Shown: positions 8,611 through 16,858, counted from the first letter of the stretch. The stretch: 64,000 bases of DNA from Desulfotomaculum nigrificans DSM 574 (GCF_000189755.2 NZ_KI912183.1:2445755-2509754); one strand, 5' to 3'. Translations and numbers: made by a program. The notes: a model not told the origin generated them from the sequence alone.

Positions 8611-9810
8611 ATGGATATGCAAGTAAATGTCAGATTTATAGATAACTTAGAGCAGGCCAAAGCCGAAATTAGGGCGATTGGCAGTGATACCGCCGGTATT
8701 GGGCTAATGGCTCCCAAGGGGGTGCACCGGGTGTTAAAAATCTCCGGAGTTAATCCCAAGCAAGCTAATATAATTAAACAAGAAATGCTGTCCAAGGGTG
8801 GGGAAGCGGCCATCACCAGAGGGGCGGTGGACCATTCGGTGGAGACCACCGATGTGCTTTTGATGGCCACTCTCAAACAATACCGGGCCTTTATTGATAA
8901 ATTAAAAATGCAGCCCTTTGGCCTGGCTAAATTGGCGGCCAGCATTAGTGAGGCCCTGGACAATTTGGAAGGGCGAAAAGTCCGGGTACTGAACTGCCGG
9001 GGCAAAGAGCTGGAAATCGGCCGGCGTACGCTGGTGATGGGAATATTAAACGCCACCCCGGACTCCTTTTCGGACGGCGGCCGATTTATGGAACCGGCCG
9101 CCGCCCTGGAACAGGCCCACCGGATGGTGGAAGACGGGGCGGATATCATTGACCTGGGTGGGGTGTCTACCCGACCGGGATACTCGGAGATCAGTATAGA
9201 GGAAGAATTGAGCCGGGTGTTACCGGTGCTGGAAAGACTGGTGCAGGAAATAACTGTACCCATTAGTATTGATACCTGGCGGGCCGGTGTAGCTCAGGAG
9301 GCGCTGGCTGCCGGTGCCCACATCATCAACGACCAGTGGGCCCTTAGGGGTGACCCGGAGTTGGCCGGGGTAGTGGCCCGGTATCAAGCCCCCATTATGC
9401 TGATGCATAACGGCCAGGACAGCAATTACCGGGATATGATGGCAGAGATTGCCGGCTTTTTAAGGCAGAGTATAGAGATAGCCCGGCAGGCCGGTATTCC
9501 CCGGGAGCATATCATTATTGACCCGGGCATTGGTTTTGCCAAGACCTACGAGCAAAACCTGGAGGTCTTAAGAAGATTAAAGGAACTAACTGTTCTGGGC
9601 TGCCCCATCCTGTTAGGGACTTCCCGCAAGTCGGTGATTGGCAACACCTTACATTTACCGGTAAATGAGCGGGTGGAGGGAACCGGTGCCACCGTGGCCC
9701 TGGGCATTGCCTGCGGGGCCGATATTGTCCGGGTACATGATGTTAAGGAAATGGTACGGGTGGCCCGGATGGCTGATGCCATAGTCAGGGGGGGAGCCGG
9801 TGAAGGATAA
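8611..9810 (+). CDS. folP: Dihydropteroate synthase with N-terminal extension
   Basis: A 399-residue protein. The dihydropteroate synthase part starts near residue 142 (MGILNATPDSFSDGG), with the second family signature DGADIIDLGGVSTRPG and the C-terminal HDVKEM. It joins p-aminobenzoate to the pterin diphosphate in folate synthesis. About 140 residues precede the catalytic barrel. They include ARFIDN-like and KGVHRVLKISGVNPKQANIIKQ stretches not needed in the standard 270-residue enzyme. An extended -10 (TGATATACT, 8567-8575) lies 35 nt before the ATG. It overlaps folB by 11 bp, so translation is probably coupled. Confidence 0.93.
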   Translation: MDMQVNVRFIDNLEQAKAEIRAIGSDTAGIGLMAPKGVHRVLKISGVNPKQANIIKQEMLSKGGEAAITRGAVDHSVETTDVLLMATLKQYRAFIDKLKMQPFGLAKLAASISEALDNLEGRKVRVLNCRGKELEIGRRTLVMGILNATPDSFSDGGRFMEPAAALEQAHRMVEDGADIIDLGGVSTRPGYSEISIEEELSRVLPVLERLVQEITVPISIDTWRAGVAQEALAAGAHIINDQWALRGDPELAGVVARYQAPIMLMHNGQDSNYRDMMAEIAGFLRQSIEIARQAGIPREHIIIDPGIGFAKTYEQNLEVLRRLKELTVLGCPILLGTSRKSVIGNTLHLPVNERVEGTGATVALGIACGADIVRVHDVKEMVRVARMADAIVRGGAGEG

Positions 9811-10165
9811 AATTATTTTGTCCGGGATGAAGTTTTTTGGTTATCACGGTGTACTACCGGAGGAACAAAGGCTGGGTCAACGTTTTGAGGTGGACCTGGA
9901 ATTAAGTTTGGATTTGCGGCCTGCCGGGGAGGCGGATAACCCGGAGCTTACCGTTAGTTATGCCGATGTATTCACCACGGTGGAGCAAGTGGTGACCGGG
10001 CCGCCACAAAAATTACTGGAGTCAGTGGCAGAAACTATCAGCCGGCGCGTATTACAGCAATACCCGGCCATTGACGAAGTAAAAGTGACGCTAAAAAAAC
10101 CGGGTGCGCCTATCCGGGGTCAATTTGATTATATGGCTGTAACCATCCACAGGCAGCGGGGGTAA
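9800..10165 (+). CDS. folB: Dihydroneopterin aldolase
   Basis: A 121-residue FolB. The motif MKFFGYHGVLPEEQRLGQ is the family N-terminus, and KKPGAPIRGQFDYMAV near the end carries the catalytic Lys region. It cleaves dihydroneopterin to hydroxymethyl-dihydropterin and glycolaldehyde. GTG at 9800 overlaps the folP stop by 11 bp and has GGGGGGAG upstream inside folP. It is followed after 3 nt by folK, forming a compact folate operon. Confidence 0.95.
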   Translation: MKDKIILSGMKFFGYHGVLPEEQRLGQRFEVDLELSLDLRPAGEADNPELTVSYADVFTTVEQVVTGPPQKLLESVAETISRRVLQQYPAIDEVKVTLKKPGAPIRGQFDYMAVTIHRQRG

Positions 10166-10168
10166 TAT

Positions 10169-10654
10169 TTGGTGACGTTATGTTATATTGGTTTGGGCAG
10201 TAACATGGGGGACAGGCAGGGGTATATCCGCACCGCTTTACAACGGTTAGATCAACAACCGGAGATAAAACTGTTGCGGGTGGCTTCATTATATGAAACC
10301 GCCCCCTGGGGTAACACTAACCAGCAATGGTTTTTAAATACCGTGGCGGAACTGGACACAACGCTTTCACCCCAGGAATTACTGCAGGTATTACTGGCCA
10401 TAGAAAGTGAGCTGGGCCGGGTTAGGGTTGAGCACTGGGGTCCCCGGACCATAGACCTTGATTTACTGCTTTATGGCCAGGAAGAGATAAATTTGCCCCA
10501 GCTGGTAGTACCCCACCCCAGGATGACCGAAAGGGCCTTTGTGCTGGTACCTCTGGCGGAACTTTGTCCGGACATGGTATTAAGGGAGGGACAAAGTGTG
10601 CAATCCCTAGCTCGGCAAGTTGCCCTTGACCAGGAGATTAGGAGAATAAAATAA
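10169..10654 (+). CDS. folK: 2-amino-4-hydroxy-6-hydroxymethyldihydropteridine pyrophosphokinase
   Basis: A 161-residue HPPK with the N-terminal IGLGSNMGDR motif, YETAPWG, and WGPRTIDLDLLLYG, which holds the RxxDxDxL Mg/ATP-binding signature. It activates hydroxymethyl-dihydropterin for FolP. The start could be TTG 10169 or the next codon, GTG 10172; GCGGGGG at 10156-10162 suits either. It is the last gene of the fol operon and is followed directly by a strong terminator. Confidence 0.95.
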   Translation: MVTLCYIGLGSNMGDRQGYIRTALQRLDQQPEIKLLRVASLYETAPWGNTNQQWFLNTVAELDTTLSPQELLQVLLAIESELGRVRVEHWGPRTIDLDLLLYGQEEINLPQLVVPHPRMTERAFVLVPLAELCPDMVLREGQSVQSLARQVALDQEIRRIK

Positions 10655-10656
10655 CG

Positions 10657-10686
10657 AAGCCCAGGGATTTTACCCTGGGCTTTTTA
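10657..10686. terminator. Bidirectional terminator between folK and the minus-strand RNA
   Basis: A 10-bp perfect stem AAGCCCAGGG / CCCTGGGCTT with a 6-nt loop. On the + strand it runs into TTTTTAAAC and ends the fol operon. On the - strand it follows the structured RNA at 10690-10894 and is followed by a T-rich tract. Confidence 0.85.
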
Positions 10687-10689
10687 AAC

Positions 10690-10894
10690 GGGGAACGCCA
10701 TTGTTAAAACCAACAACAACAAACCTCCGCATTTCACTTAGACTTGATTTTTAACCATCGAACTTTTAAAGGGCACTTGACAAGGGAATCACTACCGGAC
10801 TTTTGGCTTACCAATCAGGTTCAAACATCCTCTTGGTTCGGTCTAACACAAAACGATGTTATCCTTTTAAGCTCCAAAACCTTTGGCGTTCCCC
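10690..10894 (-). ncRNA. ssrS: Structured RNA, probable 6S RNA
   Basis: A non-coding stretch of 205 nt begins and ends with perfectly complementary 11-nt ends: GGGGAACGCCA (minus-strand 5' end) and TGGCGTTCCCC (3' end). On the minus strand a consensus promoter, TTTACA-17-TATAAT (10930 to 10902), places the start at or within a nucleotide of the first G. The bidirectional terminator follows the 3' end. Length, closed-end helix, own promoter and AT-rich interior fit 6S RNA, the regulator that binds housekeeping RNA polymerase. The 6S identity is inference; the presence of a transcribed structured RNA is better supported. A mobile palindrome is less likely because no target duplication is visible. 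Confidence 0.6.
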
Positions 10895-10901
10895 TGATTT
10901 A

Positions 10902-10930
10902 ATTATATCTATTTAATAGTGAAATGTAAA
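10902..10930 (-). promoter_or_regulatory. Consensus promoter of the minus-strand RNA
   Basis: On the - strand, TTTACA (10930-10925), a 17-bp spacer and TATAAT (10907-10902). The hexamer ends 7 nt before the GGGG that opens the 10690-10894 RNA. Confidence 0.75.
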
Positions 10931-10962
10931 GTCTAATAAATTAGAATTTTCCCAATAAAAAA

Positions 10963-12381
10963 TTATTGTGGGGTAATATTTTTTAGTTCTGCTATAACCC
11001 ATTGTTTGGCTGAATGAAGGTCGGTAACGGCGCCGGTTATTTGCATTTCAGCCAGCCTTGCTAAAAATTTACCCACCAGGGGTCCCTCCGGTACACCCAG
11101 GGCAATTAAATCTTTCCCCGACAGTAACTTGGCCGGATGAAAAAACTCTGGCTCATGTTCATAGCGATGGATGAGTTTTAAAATATATTCCCGGTAGGCC
11201 GTTAACTCACTAAGCCTTTCACTTGCCGTGTAGGTGGCTGTCACGTCGGCCAGGGATAAGATAAGAATATCTAAAAAATTTCCTTCCAGCAACCGGAACA
11301 AGCGAAAAACATTCAAATCCGAATAACCTTTATTTAAAAAATAATGCAGGGGCTGCATATGATGCCGGATTAAAGTCACCAAATATTGCCTCTCCATACC
11401 AGACAATCTTAACCTATCGGCCAGGGCCTCGGCATAGGGTACCCCAGCCTGGGCATGGCCATAAAAGGATATGCGACCGTCGGGCCGAATCTTGGCCGTA
11501 TCCGGCTTACCCACATCATGCAGTAAGGCGGCTAATTTAAACACCGCCGGCCCGGTGGCGCCCCCGGCTAAATGATGATAAAACTGATATTTCTTCAAGA
11601 CTATCTCCAGGCAACCAAAGGTACGCAGACAGTGGCGCCAAACATTTTCCACATGATAATAGTTTTGTTCTGTTGCCTCCATGCGCAACCGCCCCGGTAG
11701 TAAGTATTGCCACAGGTTCAGCTCTCTGTCCATAAATTCTACCCAATGATGCACATGGGGCAGGGTTAAGGCTTGGCCAAGCTCCTGCCAGATACGTTCA
11801 CCGGCCACCTGCTCTATCCGGCGGGCCCCTTGCCTCATTAATACCACTGTCTCGGGAGTAATAGATAAATTAAATTGGGCTGCCAGACGTATCCCCCGGA
11901 TTACCCGTAAAGGGTCATCCAGTAAGGCCTCGTTGCCGGTGGCCTGCAGTAACCCCAGTTGCAAATCACGTTTGCCACCGGTGGGATCGACCAAAAAAGA
12001 CCGCCAGCCCTGATCTGCCGGAGAGGTACAGTTTTTTGATGAACATAAACTGTTTAAATGTAGCGCCATAGCATTGATGGTAAAGTCCCGGGCTCTTAGA
12101 TCCCCTTCGATGTGAGCTCCCTTAAAGGGAGAGAAATCCAATTGATAATCCTGCTTAAAAACCACCCGGGCCATTTGCCGCTGCTCATCCAGGACCACCA
12201 CTGTTCCCCGGTGGCGATCCGCCATGCGCCGGGCCAGGTCCAGCGCCCCGTTAGCTACGGCTAAATCCAAATCCCGGGGCCTAAGTCCCCAAAGCAGGTC
12301 GCGCACGGCGCCACCCACCAGATAAACATCCGTCCCCAGGTCGGCCGCCTGTTGCGCCACCATCTTAAGCAGATTCCACAT
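10963..12381 (-). CDS. cca: CCA tRNA nucleotidyltransferase / poly(A) polymerase family with HD domain
   Basis: A 472-residue class II nucleotidyltransferase. The head domain begins YLVGGAVRDLLWG and has the catalytic RPRDLDLAV (DxD), RDFTINAMA and the RGIRLAAQF neck motif. An HD phosphohydrolase domain follows with LAALLHDVGKPDT in the middle. It adds or repairs CCA at tRNA 3' ends; HD-containing members may also trim phosphates. It is transcribed against its neighbours. All tRNAs in this window already encode CCA except where noted, so a repair role is likely. On the minus strand, GGTGGTGG precedes the ATG at 12381. Confidence 0.92.
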   Translation of the reverse strand: MWNLLKMVAQQAADLGTDVYLVGGAVRDLLWGLRPRDLDLAVANGALDLARRMADRHRGTVVVLDEQRQMARVVFKQDYQLDFSPFKGAHIEGDLRARDFTINAMALHLNSLCSSKNCTSPADQGWRSFLVDPTGGKRDLQLGLLQATGNEALLDDPLRVIRGIRLAAQFNLSITPETVVLMRQGARRIEQVAGERIWQELGQALTLPHVHHWVEFMDRELNLWQYLLPGRLRMEATEQNYYHVENVWRHCLRTFGCLEIVLKKYQFYHHLAGGATGPAVFKLAALLHDVGKPDTAKIRPDGRISFYGHAQAGVPYAEALADRLRLSGMERQYLVTLIRHHMQPLHYFLNKGYSDLNVFRLFRLLEGNFLDILILSLADVTATYTASERLSELTAYREYILKLIHRYEHEPEFFHPAKLLSGKDLIALGVPEGPLVGKFLARLAEMQITGAVTDLHSAKQWVIAELKNITPQ

Positions 12382-12640
12382 AGAAAACCACCACCAAGAT
12401 AAGACCTTCCTATATTAGAAGGTATTGCTGTTATCCAGAGAGAACGATCAATCGAAGTGCCGATAAATCACATTCTATGATTGTTTACCAACCGGAAAAA
12501 CCTATACAATATTGTTTACATTATACCACCGGTTTAAAATTGTGTCTTAATTATGATATTATGAGTTTTCAAACATTGGTTTAAAAGGTTGTTTACGGCT
12601 TTAAATATGTGTTATTATTGTCTTCGGGTAGTATCCCTTT
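12382..12640. other. AT-rich intergenic region upstream of cca and of the pan leader
   Basis: No coding region is seen. It must hold the promoters of cca (-) and of the pan leader (+). Candidate elements such as TTTACA at 12515-12520 and TTTACG near 12593 occur, but none is convincing enough to call. Confidence 0.3.
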
Positions 12641-12698
12641 GAGGAACTACACCTGTTAGACGTATTTCGTGTTCGAAACAAGCAGCTGCATTTAACAG
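12626..12698 (+). promoter_or_regulatory. Two leader stem-loops with bulged A, possible pan RNA motif
   Basis: The first hairpin (12626-12653) pairs GTAGT with ACTAC, flanked by G-C pairs around a bulged A51, and closes on UCC/GGA. The second (12653-12698) pairs CTGTTA with TAACAG around an inner TTTCG/CGAAA hairpin. Both precede a DUF2520-panB-panC-panD operon. A conserved 'pan' RNA with bulged adenines in panB leaders of Firmicutes has been described; equivalence to it is an inference from position and general shape. Confidence 0.4.
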
Positions 12699-12743
12699 AC
12701 AATCTAATATAATTTATTTTCCGCTTGGAGCCGGGTGGACCGA

Positions 12744-12806
12744 GACGGGAGGTGTGTTTATGTTGAAAAAAACCTTTCGAGTCTGCGGGAGGTTTTTTGT
12801 GTTTTT
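12744..12806 (+). terminator. Attenuator: alternative antiterminator and terminator hairpins in the pan leader
   Basis: The terminator form pairs AAAAAACCT (12767-12775) with AGGTTTTTT (12790-12798) ahead of GTGTTTTTTT. The competing form pairs GACGGGAGGT (12744-12753) with ACCTTTC-GA-GTC (12772-12783), using the same ACCT. The two cannot coexist, as in transcription attenuation. The competing form also covers the ribosome binding site of the 16-codon leader ORF. Confidence 0.55.
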
Positions 12807-12810
12807 TTAG
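12760..12810 (+). CDS. Possible 16-residue leader peptide
   Basis: ATG at 12760 is preceded by GGGAGGTG at a normal distance and followed by 15 more sense codons (MLKKTFRVCGRFFVFF) and TAG. The frame runs through the attenuator hairpin, so ribosome movement could decide which hairpin forms. Phe is frequent (5 of 16), but the operon is pantothenate synthesis, so amino-acid sensing is not obvious. It may be a chance ORF over a terminator. Confidence 0.3.
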   Translation: MLKKTFRVCGRFFVFF

Positions 12811-12865
12811 GAATGATATTTAGCCCGTATTTAGCTCGTATATATAAACAATGGGGAGGATTTTG

Positions 12866-13897
12866 ATGAAACGTAAACCTTCCTTTGCTGTCATTGGGGC
12901 AGGTAAAGTAGGCAGTGCCCTGGGGCTGCTGTTAAAAGAACGGGGTTACCGGCCTGTGGGAGTGGCCAGCCGGTCTATGTCATCCGCCCAAAAACTGGCG
13001 GAACAATTAGAAACCAGAGCTTTTCATCAGCCGGCAGCAGCTGCCCGGGCTGCTGAATTGGTCTTCATTACCACCACTGACCGGGAAATTGGCCCCACTG
13101 CCAGCCTCATTGCCCGTCAGGGGGGATGCTACAGCGGCCAAATTGTGGTTCATACCAGTGGTGCTTTAGCCAGTAACATAATGGAACCGGTACGACAACA
13201 GGGGGCCTGGGCGGTGTCCGTTCATCCACTTCAGTCCTTTGCCAATGTGGCCGGCGCCAGAGAAAACTTACCCGGCTCCTGCTTTGCCTTGGAGGGGGAT
13301 GAGCAGGCCCTGCCGGTGGCCCAGGAAGTAGTTAAAGATCTTCAGGGACAATATTTTGTCATTAAAGCTGAAGATAAACCTCTGTATCATGCGGCAGCGG
13401 TGGTGGCTTCCAACTATCTGGTGTCTTTGATTCATCTAAGTTCCTCTATCTATCAAGAATTGGGTTTAAGTGAAAAGCAATCGCTGGATGCTTTGTTTCC
13501 CTTGATCCAGGGCACACTAAACAATATCGCCCGGGTTGGTACCACCGCTGCCCTTACCGGACCGGTGGCCCGGGGTGACGGGGCCACCTTGCTTAGACAT
13601 ATGCAAGCACTAAAAGGGATGGACTGGCGTACCCAGCAAGCCTACAGTCGGCTTGGCCTCTATACGGTCAAGGTGGCTATGGAAAACGGAAGTATTACTG
13701 CCAACGAGGGCGCAGCCCTTAGTAATATATTTATGGAGGTAGACCAAATTGAACAAAAGGGTAACCACTGCCGACTTCCGGCGTATGAAACAGGAAGGAC
13801 AGCCGATAGCCATGTTAACCGCTTACGATTATCCCATGGCCACATTGGTCGATGCTTCAGGTATAGACGCCATCCTGGTGGGGGACTCCCTCGGTAA
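12866..13897 (+). CDS. Rossmann-like and DUF2520 domain protein (ketopantoate-reductase-like)
   Basis: The N-terminus FAVIGAGKVGSALGLLLKERG is a NAD(P)-binding Rossmann motif, followed by VFITTTDREIG and HTSGALAS and the DUF2520 helical half (KPLYHAAAVVASNYLVSL). ATG 12866 is chosen because the upstream in-frame ATG (12851) sits before the GGGGAGGA ribosome binding site. The family normally ends at about 290-300 residues, whereas this frame has 343 and its last 149 nt overlap panB in another frame. Its place at the head of panBCD suggests a role in pantoate supply, possibly as ketopantoate reductase; that role is unproven. Confidence 0.85.
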   Translation: MKRKPSFAVIGAGKVGSALGLLLKERGYRPVGVASRSMSSAQKLAEQLETRAFHQPAAAARAAELVFITTTDREIGPTASLIARQGGCYSGQIVVHTSGALASNIMEPVRQQGAWAVSVHPLQSFANVAGARENLPGSCFALEGDEQALPVAQEVVKDLQGQYFVIKAEDKPLYHAAAVVASNYLVSLIHLSSSIYQELGLSEKQSLDALFPLIQGTLNNIARVGTTAALTGPVARGDGATLLRHMQALKGMDWRTQQAYSRLGLYTVKVAMENGSITANEGAALSNIFMEVDQIEQKGNHCRLPAYETGRTADSHVNRLRLSHGHIGRCFRYRRHPGGGLPR

Positions 13898-14582
13898 TGC
13901 GGTACTGGGCTATGATTCCACTGTACCGGTGACCATGGATGACATGATTCACCACCTGCGGGCTGTCTCCCGGGGAGTAAAAAGAGCCATGGTGATAGGA
14001 GATATGCCCTTTTTATCCTATCATGTTTCACGGGAGGAAAGTGTCCGCAATGCGGGCCGCCTGATGCAGGAGGGATTAGCTCAGGCCGTTAAATTGGAGG
14101 GCGGCAGGGAAGTGGTGGATACCGTGAAGGCTATTACCGCCGCCGGTATTCCGGTGATGGGCCATTTAGGTCTAACCCCCCAATCAGTGCACCAACTGGG
14201 CGGTTTTAAAGTACAAGGCAAAGACCGGGAGGCGGCCGAGCGGTTACTCACTGATGCCAAGCTGTTGGAAGAGGCCGGTGCATTTGCCATTGTACTGGAA
14301 TGCATTCCCCAACAACTGGCCAAGGTGATCACTGAGTCAGTAAGTATACCCACCATTGGTATCGGAGCGGGTGTACACTGTGACGGCCAGGTCCTGGTGG
14401 TTAATGATTTATTAGGTATGTTCTCAAACTTTACCCCCAAGTTTGTTAAAAAATATGCCAATTTAAAGGAACAGATTGTGCAGGCTTGCAGTAGTTACCG
14501 GGAAGAAGTTAAAAACAGAGTATTTCCCGGCCCAGAGCATGTATTTAACATGGCCGAAGAAGAATTAAAAAAGATTTATTAG
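13749..14582 (+). CDS. panB: 3-methyl-2-oxobutanoate hydroxymethyltransferase
   Basis: A 277-residue ketopantoate hydroxymethyltransferase. TTADFRRMKQEGQPIAMLTA is the family N-terminus, followed by the Mg site VGDSLGNAVLGYDSTVPVT, GHLGLTPQSVHQLGG, and IGIGAGVHCDGQVLV. It transfers a hydroxymethyl group from methylene-tetrahydrofolate to 2-oxoisovalerate, linking it to the fol genes in the window. TTG 13749 is the likely start, with GGAGG at 13735-13739. Its first 149 nt overlap the DUF2520 gene. Confidence 0.96.
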   Translation: MNKRVTTADFRRMKQEGQPIAMLTAYDYPMATLVDASGIDAILVGDSLGNAVLGYDSTVPVTMDDMIHHLRAVSRGVKRAMVIGDMPFLSYHVSREESVRNAGRLMQEGLAQAVKLEGGREVVDTVKAITAAGIPVMGHLGLTPQSVHQLGGFKVQGKDREAAERLLTDAKLLEEAGAFAIVLECIPQQLAKVITESVSIPTIGIGAGVHCDGQVLVVNDLLGMFSNFTPKFVKKYANLKEQIVQACSSYREEVKNRVFPGPEHVFNMAEEELKKIY

Positions 14583-14594
14583 GTGGGTGCCTGA

Positions 14595-15440
14595 ATGCGA
14601 TTATGTAAAACCATTCCAGAACTTCGTTCTTTATTAAAAGCCGTGCGGGCCGAGGGAAAATCTATCGGGTTGGTGCCAACTATGGGTTATCTGCACCAGG
14701 GTCACCTGTCCCTGATTCGGGAAGCCAGACAACGTTGTGATGTGGTGGTGGTCAGTATCTTTGTCAACCCCACCCAGTTTGGCCCCCAGGAGGATTTTGC
14801 CCGGTATCCCAGGGATTTAGAGCGTGATGCGGCGCTGGTGGCCGAAATCGGCGGTGATGTCATTTTTGCCCCCGAGGCCACCGAAATGTACCCCCCGGGA
14901 TATAGTACCTATGTGGAGGTTGGCGGGGTCAGCGAACCCCTTTGCGGGGCATCCCGACCGGGTCACTTCAGAGGGGTGGCTACGGTGGTATGCAAGCTCT
15001 TTAATATTGTGCGGCCGGATATTGCTTTCTTTGGCCAAAAGGACTTTCAACAGGTTTTAGTTATTCGCCGCATGGTGCAGGATTTAAATATGGATGTGGA
15101 AATCGTGGATGTGCCAATCGTTCGGGAACCGGACGGTCTGGCCCTGAGCTCCCGCAATGTATATCTATCACCTGAGGAAAGAAAGGCGGCCCTGGTATTG
15201 TCCCGCAGCTTAAATTTGGCCCGGGAGCAGGTGGCCCAGGGCCAGCGGGACATCAGCCAATTGAAAGAGTTAGTGATTAGCCGGATAAAAGCAGAACCTC
15301 TGGCTAATATTGATTATGTGGAAATACTTAGTATTCCCGATCTCAAACCGCTGGACAAGCTGCAAGATAAAGCGCTACTGGCCCTGGCAGTCAAGTTTGG
15401 ACAAACCAGGTTAATTGATAACACGGTCTTGGAGGCTTAA
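14595..15440 (+). CDS. panC: Pantothenate synthetase
   Basis: A 281-residue Pan[16 protein letters not shown] contains the ATP-binding HxGH motif, followed by [24 protein letters not shown] and [13 protein letters not shown]. It condenses pantoate with beta-alanine using ATP. It starts 12 nt after panB and is followed within 5 nt by panD, so the three are one operon. Confidence 0.97.
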   Translation: MRLCKTIPELRSLLKAVRAEGKSIGLVPTMGYLHQGHLSLIREARQRCDVVVVSIFVNPTQFGPQEDFARYPRDLERDAALVAEIGGDVIFAPEATEMYPPGYSTYVEVGGVSEPLCGASRPGHFRGVATVVCKLFNIVRPDIAFFGQKDFQQVLVIRRMVQDLNMDVEIVDVPIVREPDGLALSSRNVYLSPEERKAALVLSRSLNLAREQVAQGQRDISQLKELVISRIKAEPLANIDYVEILSIPDLKPLDKLQDKALLALAVKFGQTRLIDNTVLEA

Positions 15441-15445
15441 GAACT

Positions 15446-15829
15446 TTGCTGTTATTTATGTTTAAATCTAAAATACATCGGGCCACGGTAACCGAGGCCA
15501 ATTTAAACTATATGGGCAGCATCACTATTGATAAGGAATTAATGGATGCGGCAGGCATTTTACCCCATGAAAAGGTGCAGGTGGTTAATAACAATAACGG
15601 TGCCCGCCTGGAAACCTATGTCATCGAAGGGGAACCCGGGTCCGGCGTCATTTGCCTGAATGGCGCGGCGGCCCGGCAGGCCCAACCCGGGGACACCGTA
15701 ATTATTATTGCTTATACCATGCTAACTGAGGAAGAGGCCAGGCATTTTAAACCAAAGGTGGTTATGGTGGACGAAAACAATAAAATAAGCCAGGTTATCA
15801 ATAACGAGCTGCCAGGTGTCTGCGGATAG
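15446..15829 (+). CDS. panD: Aspartate 1-decarboxylase
   Basis: A 127-residue pyruvoyl enzyme that makes beta-alanine from aspartate. Self-cleavage occurs at Gly24-Ser25 in NYMGSIT. Using TTG 15446 as start puts this pair at exactly the canonical positions 24/25 and leaves GGAGG (15431-15435) 10 nt upstream. The ATG at 15458 would be too far from it. [13 protein letters not shown] and [12 protein letters not shown] are further family motifs. Last gene of the pan operon. Confidence 0.96.
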   Translation: MLLFMFKSKIHRATVTEANLNYMGSITIDKELMDAAGILPHEKVQVVNNNNGARLETYVIEGEPGSGVICLNGAAARQAQPGDTVIIIAYTMLTEEEARHFKPKVVMVDENNKISQVINNELPGVCG

Positions 15830-15839
15830 TCTTAGTGTA

Positions 15840-15869
15840 TTGACAATTTTCAAACTACTGGAGTAGAAT
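15840..15869 (+). promoter_or_regulatory. Promoter of the nad operon, with possible operator downstream
   Basis: TTGACA (15840-15845), 18-bp spacer, TAGAAT (15864-15869). Downstream, TGTC at 15899 and GACA at 15914 form an inverted repeat next to the nadA ribosome binding site. This resembles the TGTC/GACA half-sites of niacin-responsive repressors (NiaR/YrxA), but the match is short. Confidence 0.6.
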
Positions 15870-15934
15870 TGCTACAAGACTTTAGCTTTTTAATGTGTTG
15901 TCATATGTTTTAAGACAGAGGAGCTGAAATATCA

Positions 15935-16858
15935 ATGTTCCTGGAAGAAAAGACTATCCGGTTAACGGAAGAAATTAAACGACTAAAAAAAGAACGCAAT
16001 GCCATAATTTTAGCCCATGTTTATCAACGCCCGGAGGTGCAGGAGGTGGCTGATATTATCGGGGACTCCCTAGAGTTGTCCCGTAAAGCCGCCGCCACCG
16101 ATGCGGACGTTATTGTTTTCTGTGGGGTTCATTTTATGGCTGAAAGTGCAGCCATTTTATCTCCGGATAAAATTGTTCTGTTACCGGAAGAAACCGCCGG
16201 CTGTCCCATGGCTGATATGGTTACGGCGGAACAATTGCGGGCAAAGAAAAAAGAGATGCCGGATGCCGTGGTGGTGGCCTATGTTAATACTTCAGCGGAG
16301 GTAAAGGCGGAAAGTGATATTTGTTGTACTTCCGCCAATGCTGTAAAAATTGTGCAATCTATCCCGGCCGACAAACGGATTATATTCATCCCGGATAAGA
16401 ATTTAGGCATGTATGTGGCCAACCGGACCGGACGGCCGATGACCCTGTGGGAGGGTTGGTGCAACACCCACGATTGGGTTACCCCCGAAGAAGTGGCCAG
16501 GGCTAAAGAGGAACACCCGGAAGCTCTGGTGCTGATTCACCCCGAGTGTCGGCCGGAGGTTACGGCCATGGCCGATTATGTCTCCAGTACCACGGGTCTC
16601 ATTAGATTTGCTAAAGAGAGTGACGCCAAAGAATTCATTGTCGGTACAGAATCAGGCATTTTGCACCAACTGTATAAACAATGCCCCGGCAAGGAATTTT
16701 ATCTGGCCACCAGGCGGTTGGTTTGTCCCAATATGAAAGCCACCAACCTGGAAAAGGTCAGACAGGCGCTGGCCACCATGCAACCGCAAATTACCGTTGC
16801 TCCGGACATCAGGGAAAAGGCCCTGGCCTGTTTGGAAAGGATGTTAGCCGTTAAATAA
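15935..16858 (+). CDS. nadA: Quinolinate synthase
   Basis: A 307-residue NadA that condenses iminoaspartate with dihydroxyacetone phosphate. Three conserved cysteines that hold the [4Fe-4S] cluster can be placed: FCGVHFMAESAAI, GWCNTHDW and LVCPNMKATNLEKV. AGAGGAG precedes the ATG. First gene of nadABC, with its own promoter. The oxygen-sensitive cluster fits an anaerobe. Confidence 0.96.
   Translation: MFLEEKTIRLTEEIKRLKKERNAIILAHVYQRPEVQEVADIIGDSLELSRKAAATDADVIVFCGVHFMAESAAILSPDKIVLLPEETAGCPMADMVTAEQLRAKKKEMPDAVVVAYVNTSAEVKAESDICCTSANAVKIVQSIPADKRIIFIPDKNLGMYVANRTGRPMTLWEGWCNTHDWVTPEEVARAKEEHPEALVLIHPECRPEVTAMADYVSSTTGLIRFAKESDAKEFIVGTESGILHQLYKQCPGKEFYLATRRLVCPNMKATNLEKVRQALATMQPQITVAPDIREKALACLERMLAVK

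Noticed and set aside
10690-10894. MITE with 11-bp terminal inverted repeats
   Set aside because: No target-site duplication is seen, and a promoter and terminator fit the ends exactly, which favours an RNA gene; not fully excluded.
12731-12753. T-box antiterminator-like GGGTGGACCGAG in the pan leader
   Set aside because: It resembles the T-box GGGTGGNACCGCG but lacks one base, and there is no Stem I with the AGTA/GAA loops or a specifier loop upstream.
12851-12865. ATG 12851 as start of the DUF2520 protein
   Set aside because: GGGGAGGA immediately after it is the ribosome binding site for ATG 12866.
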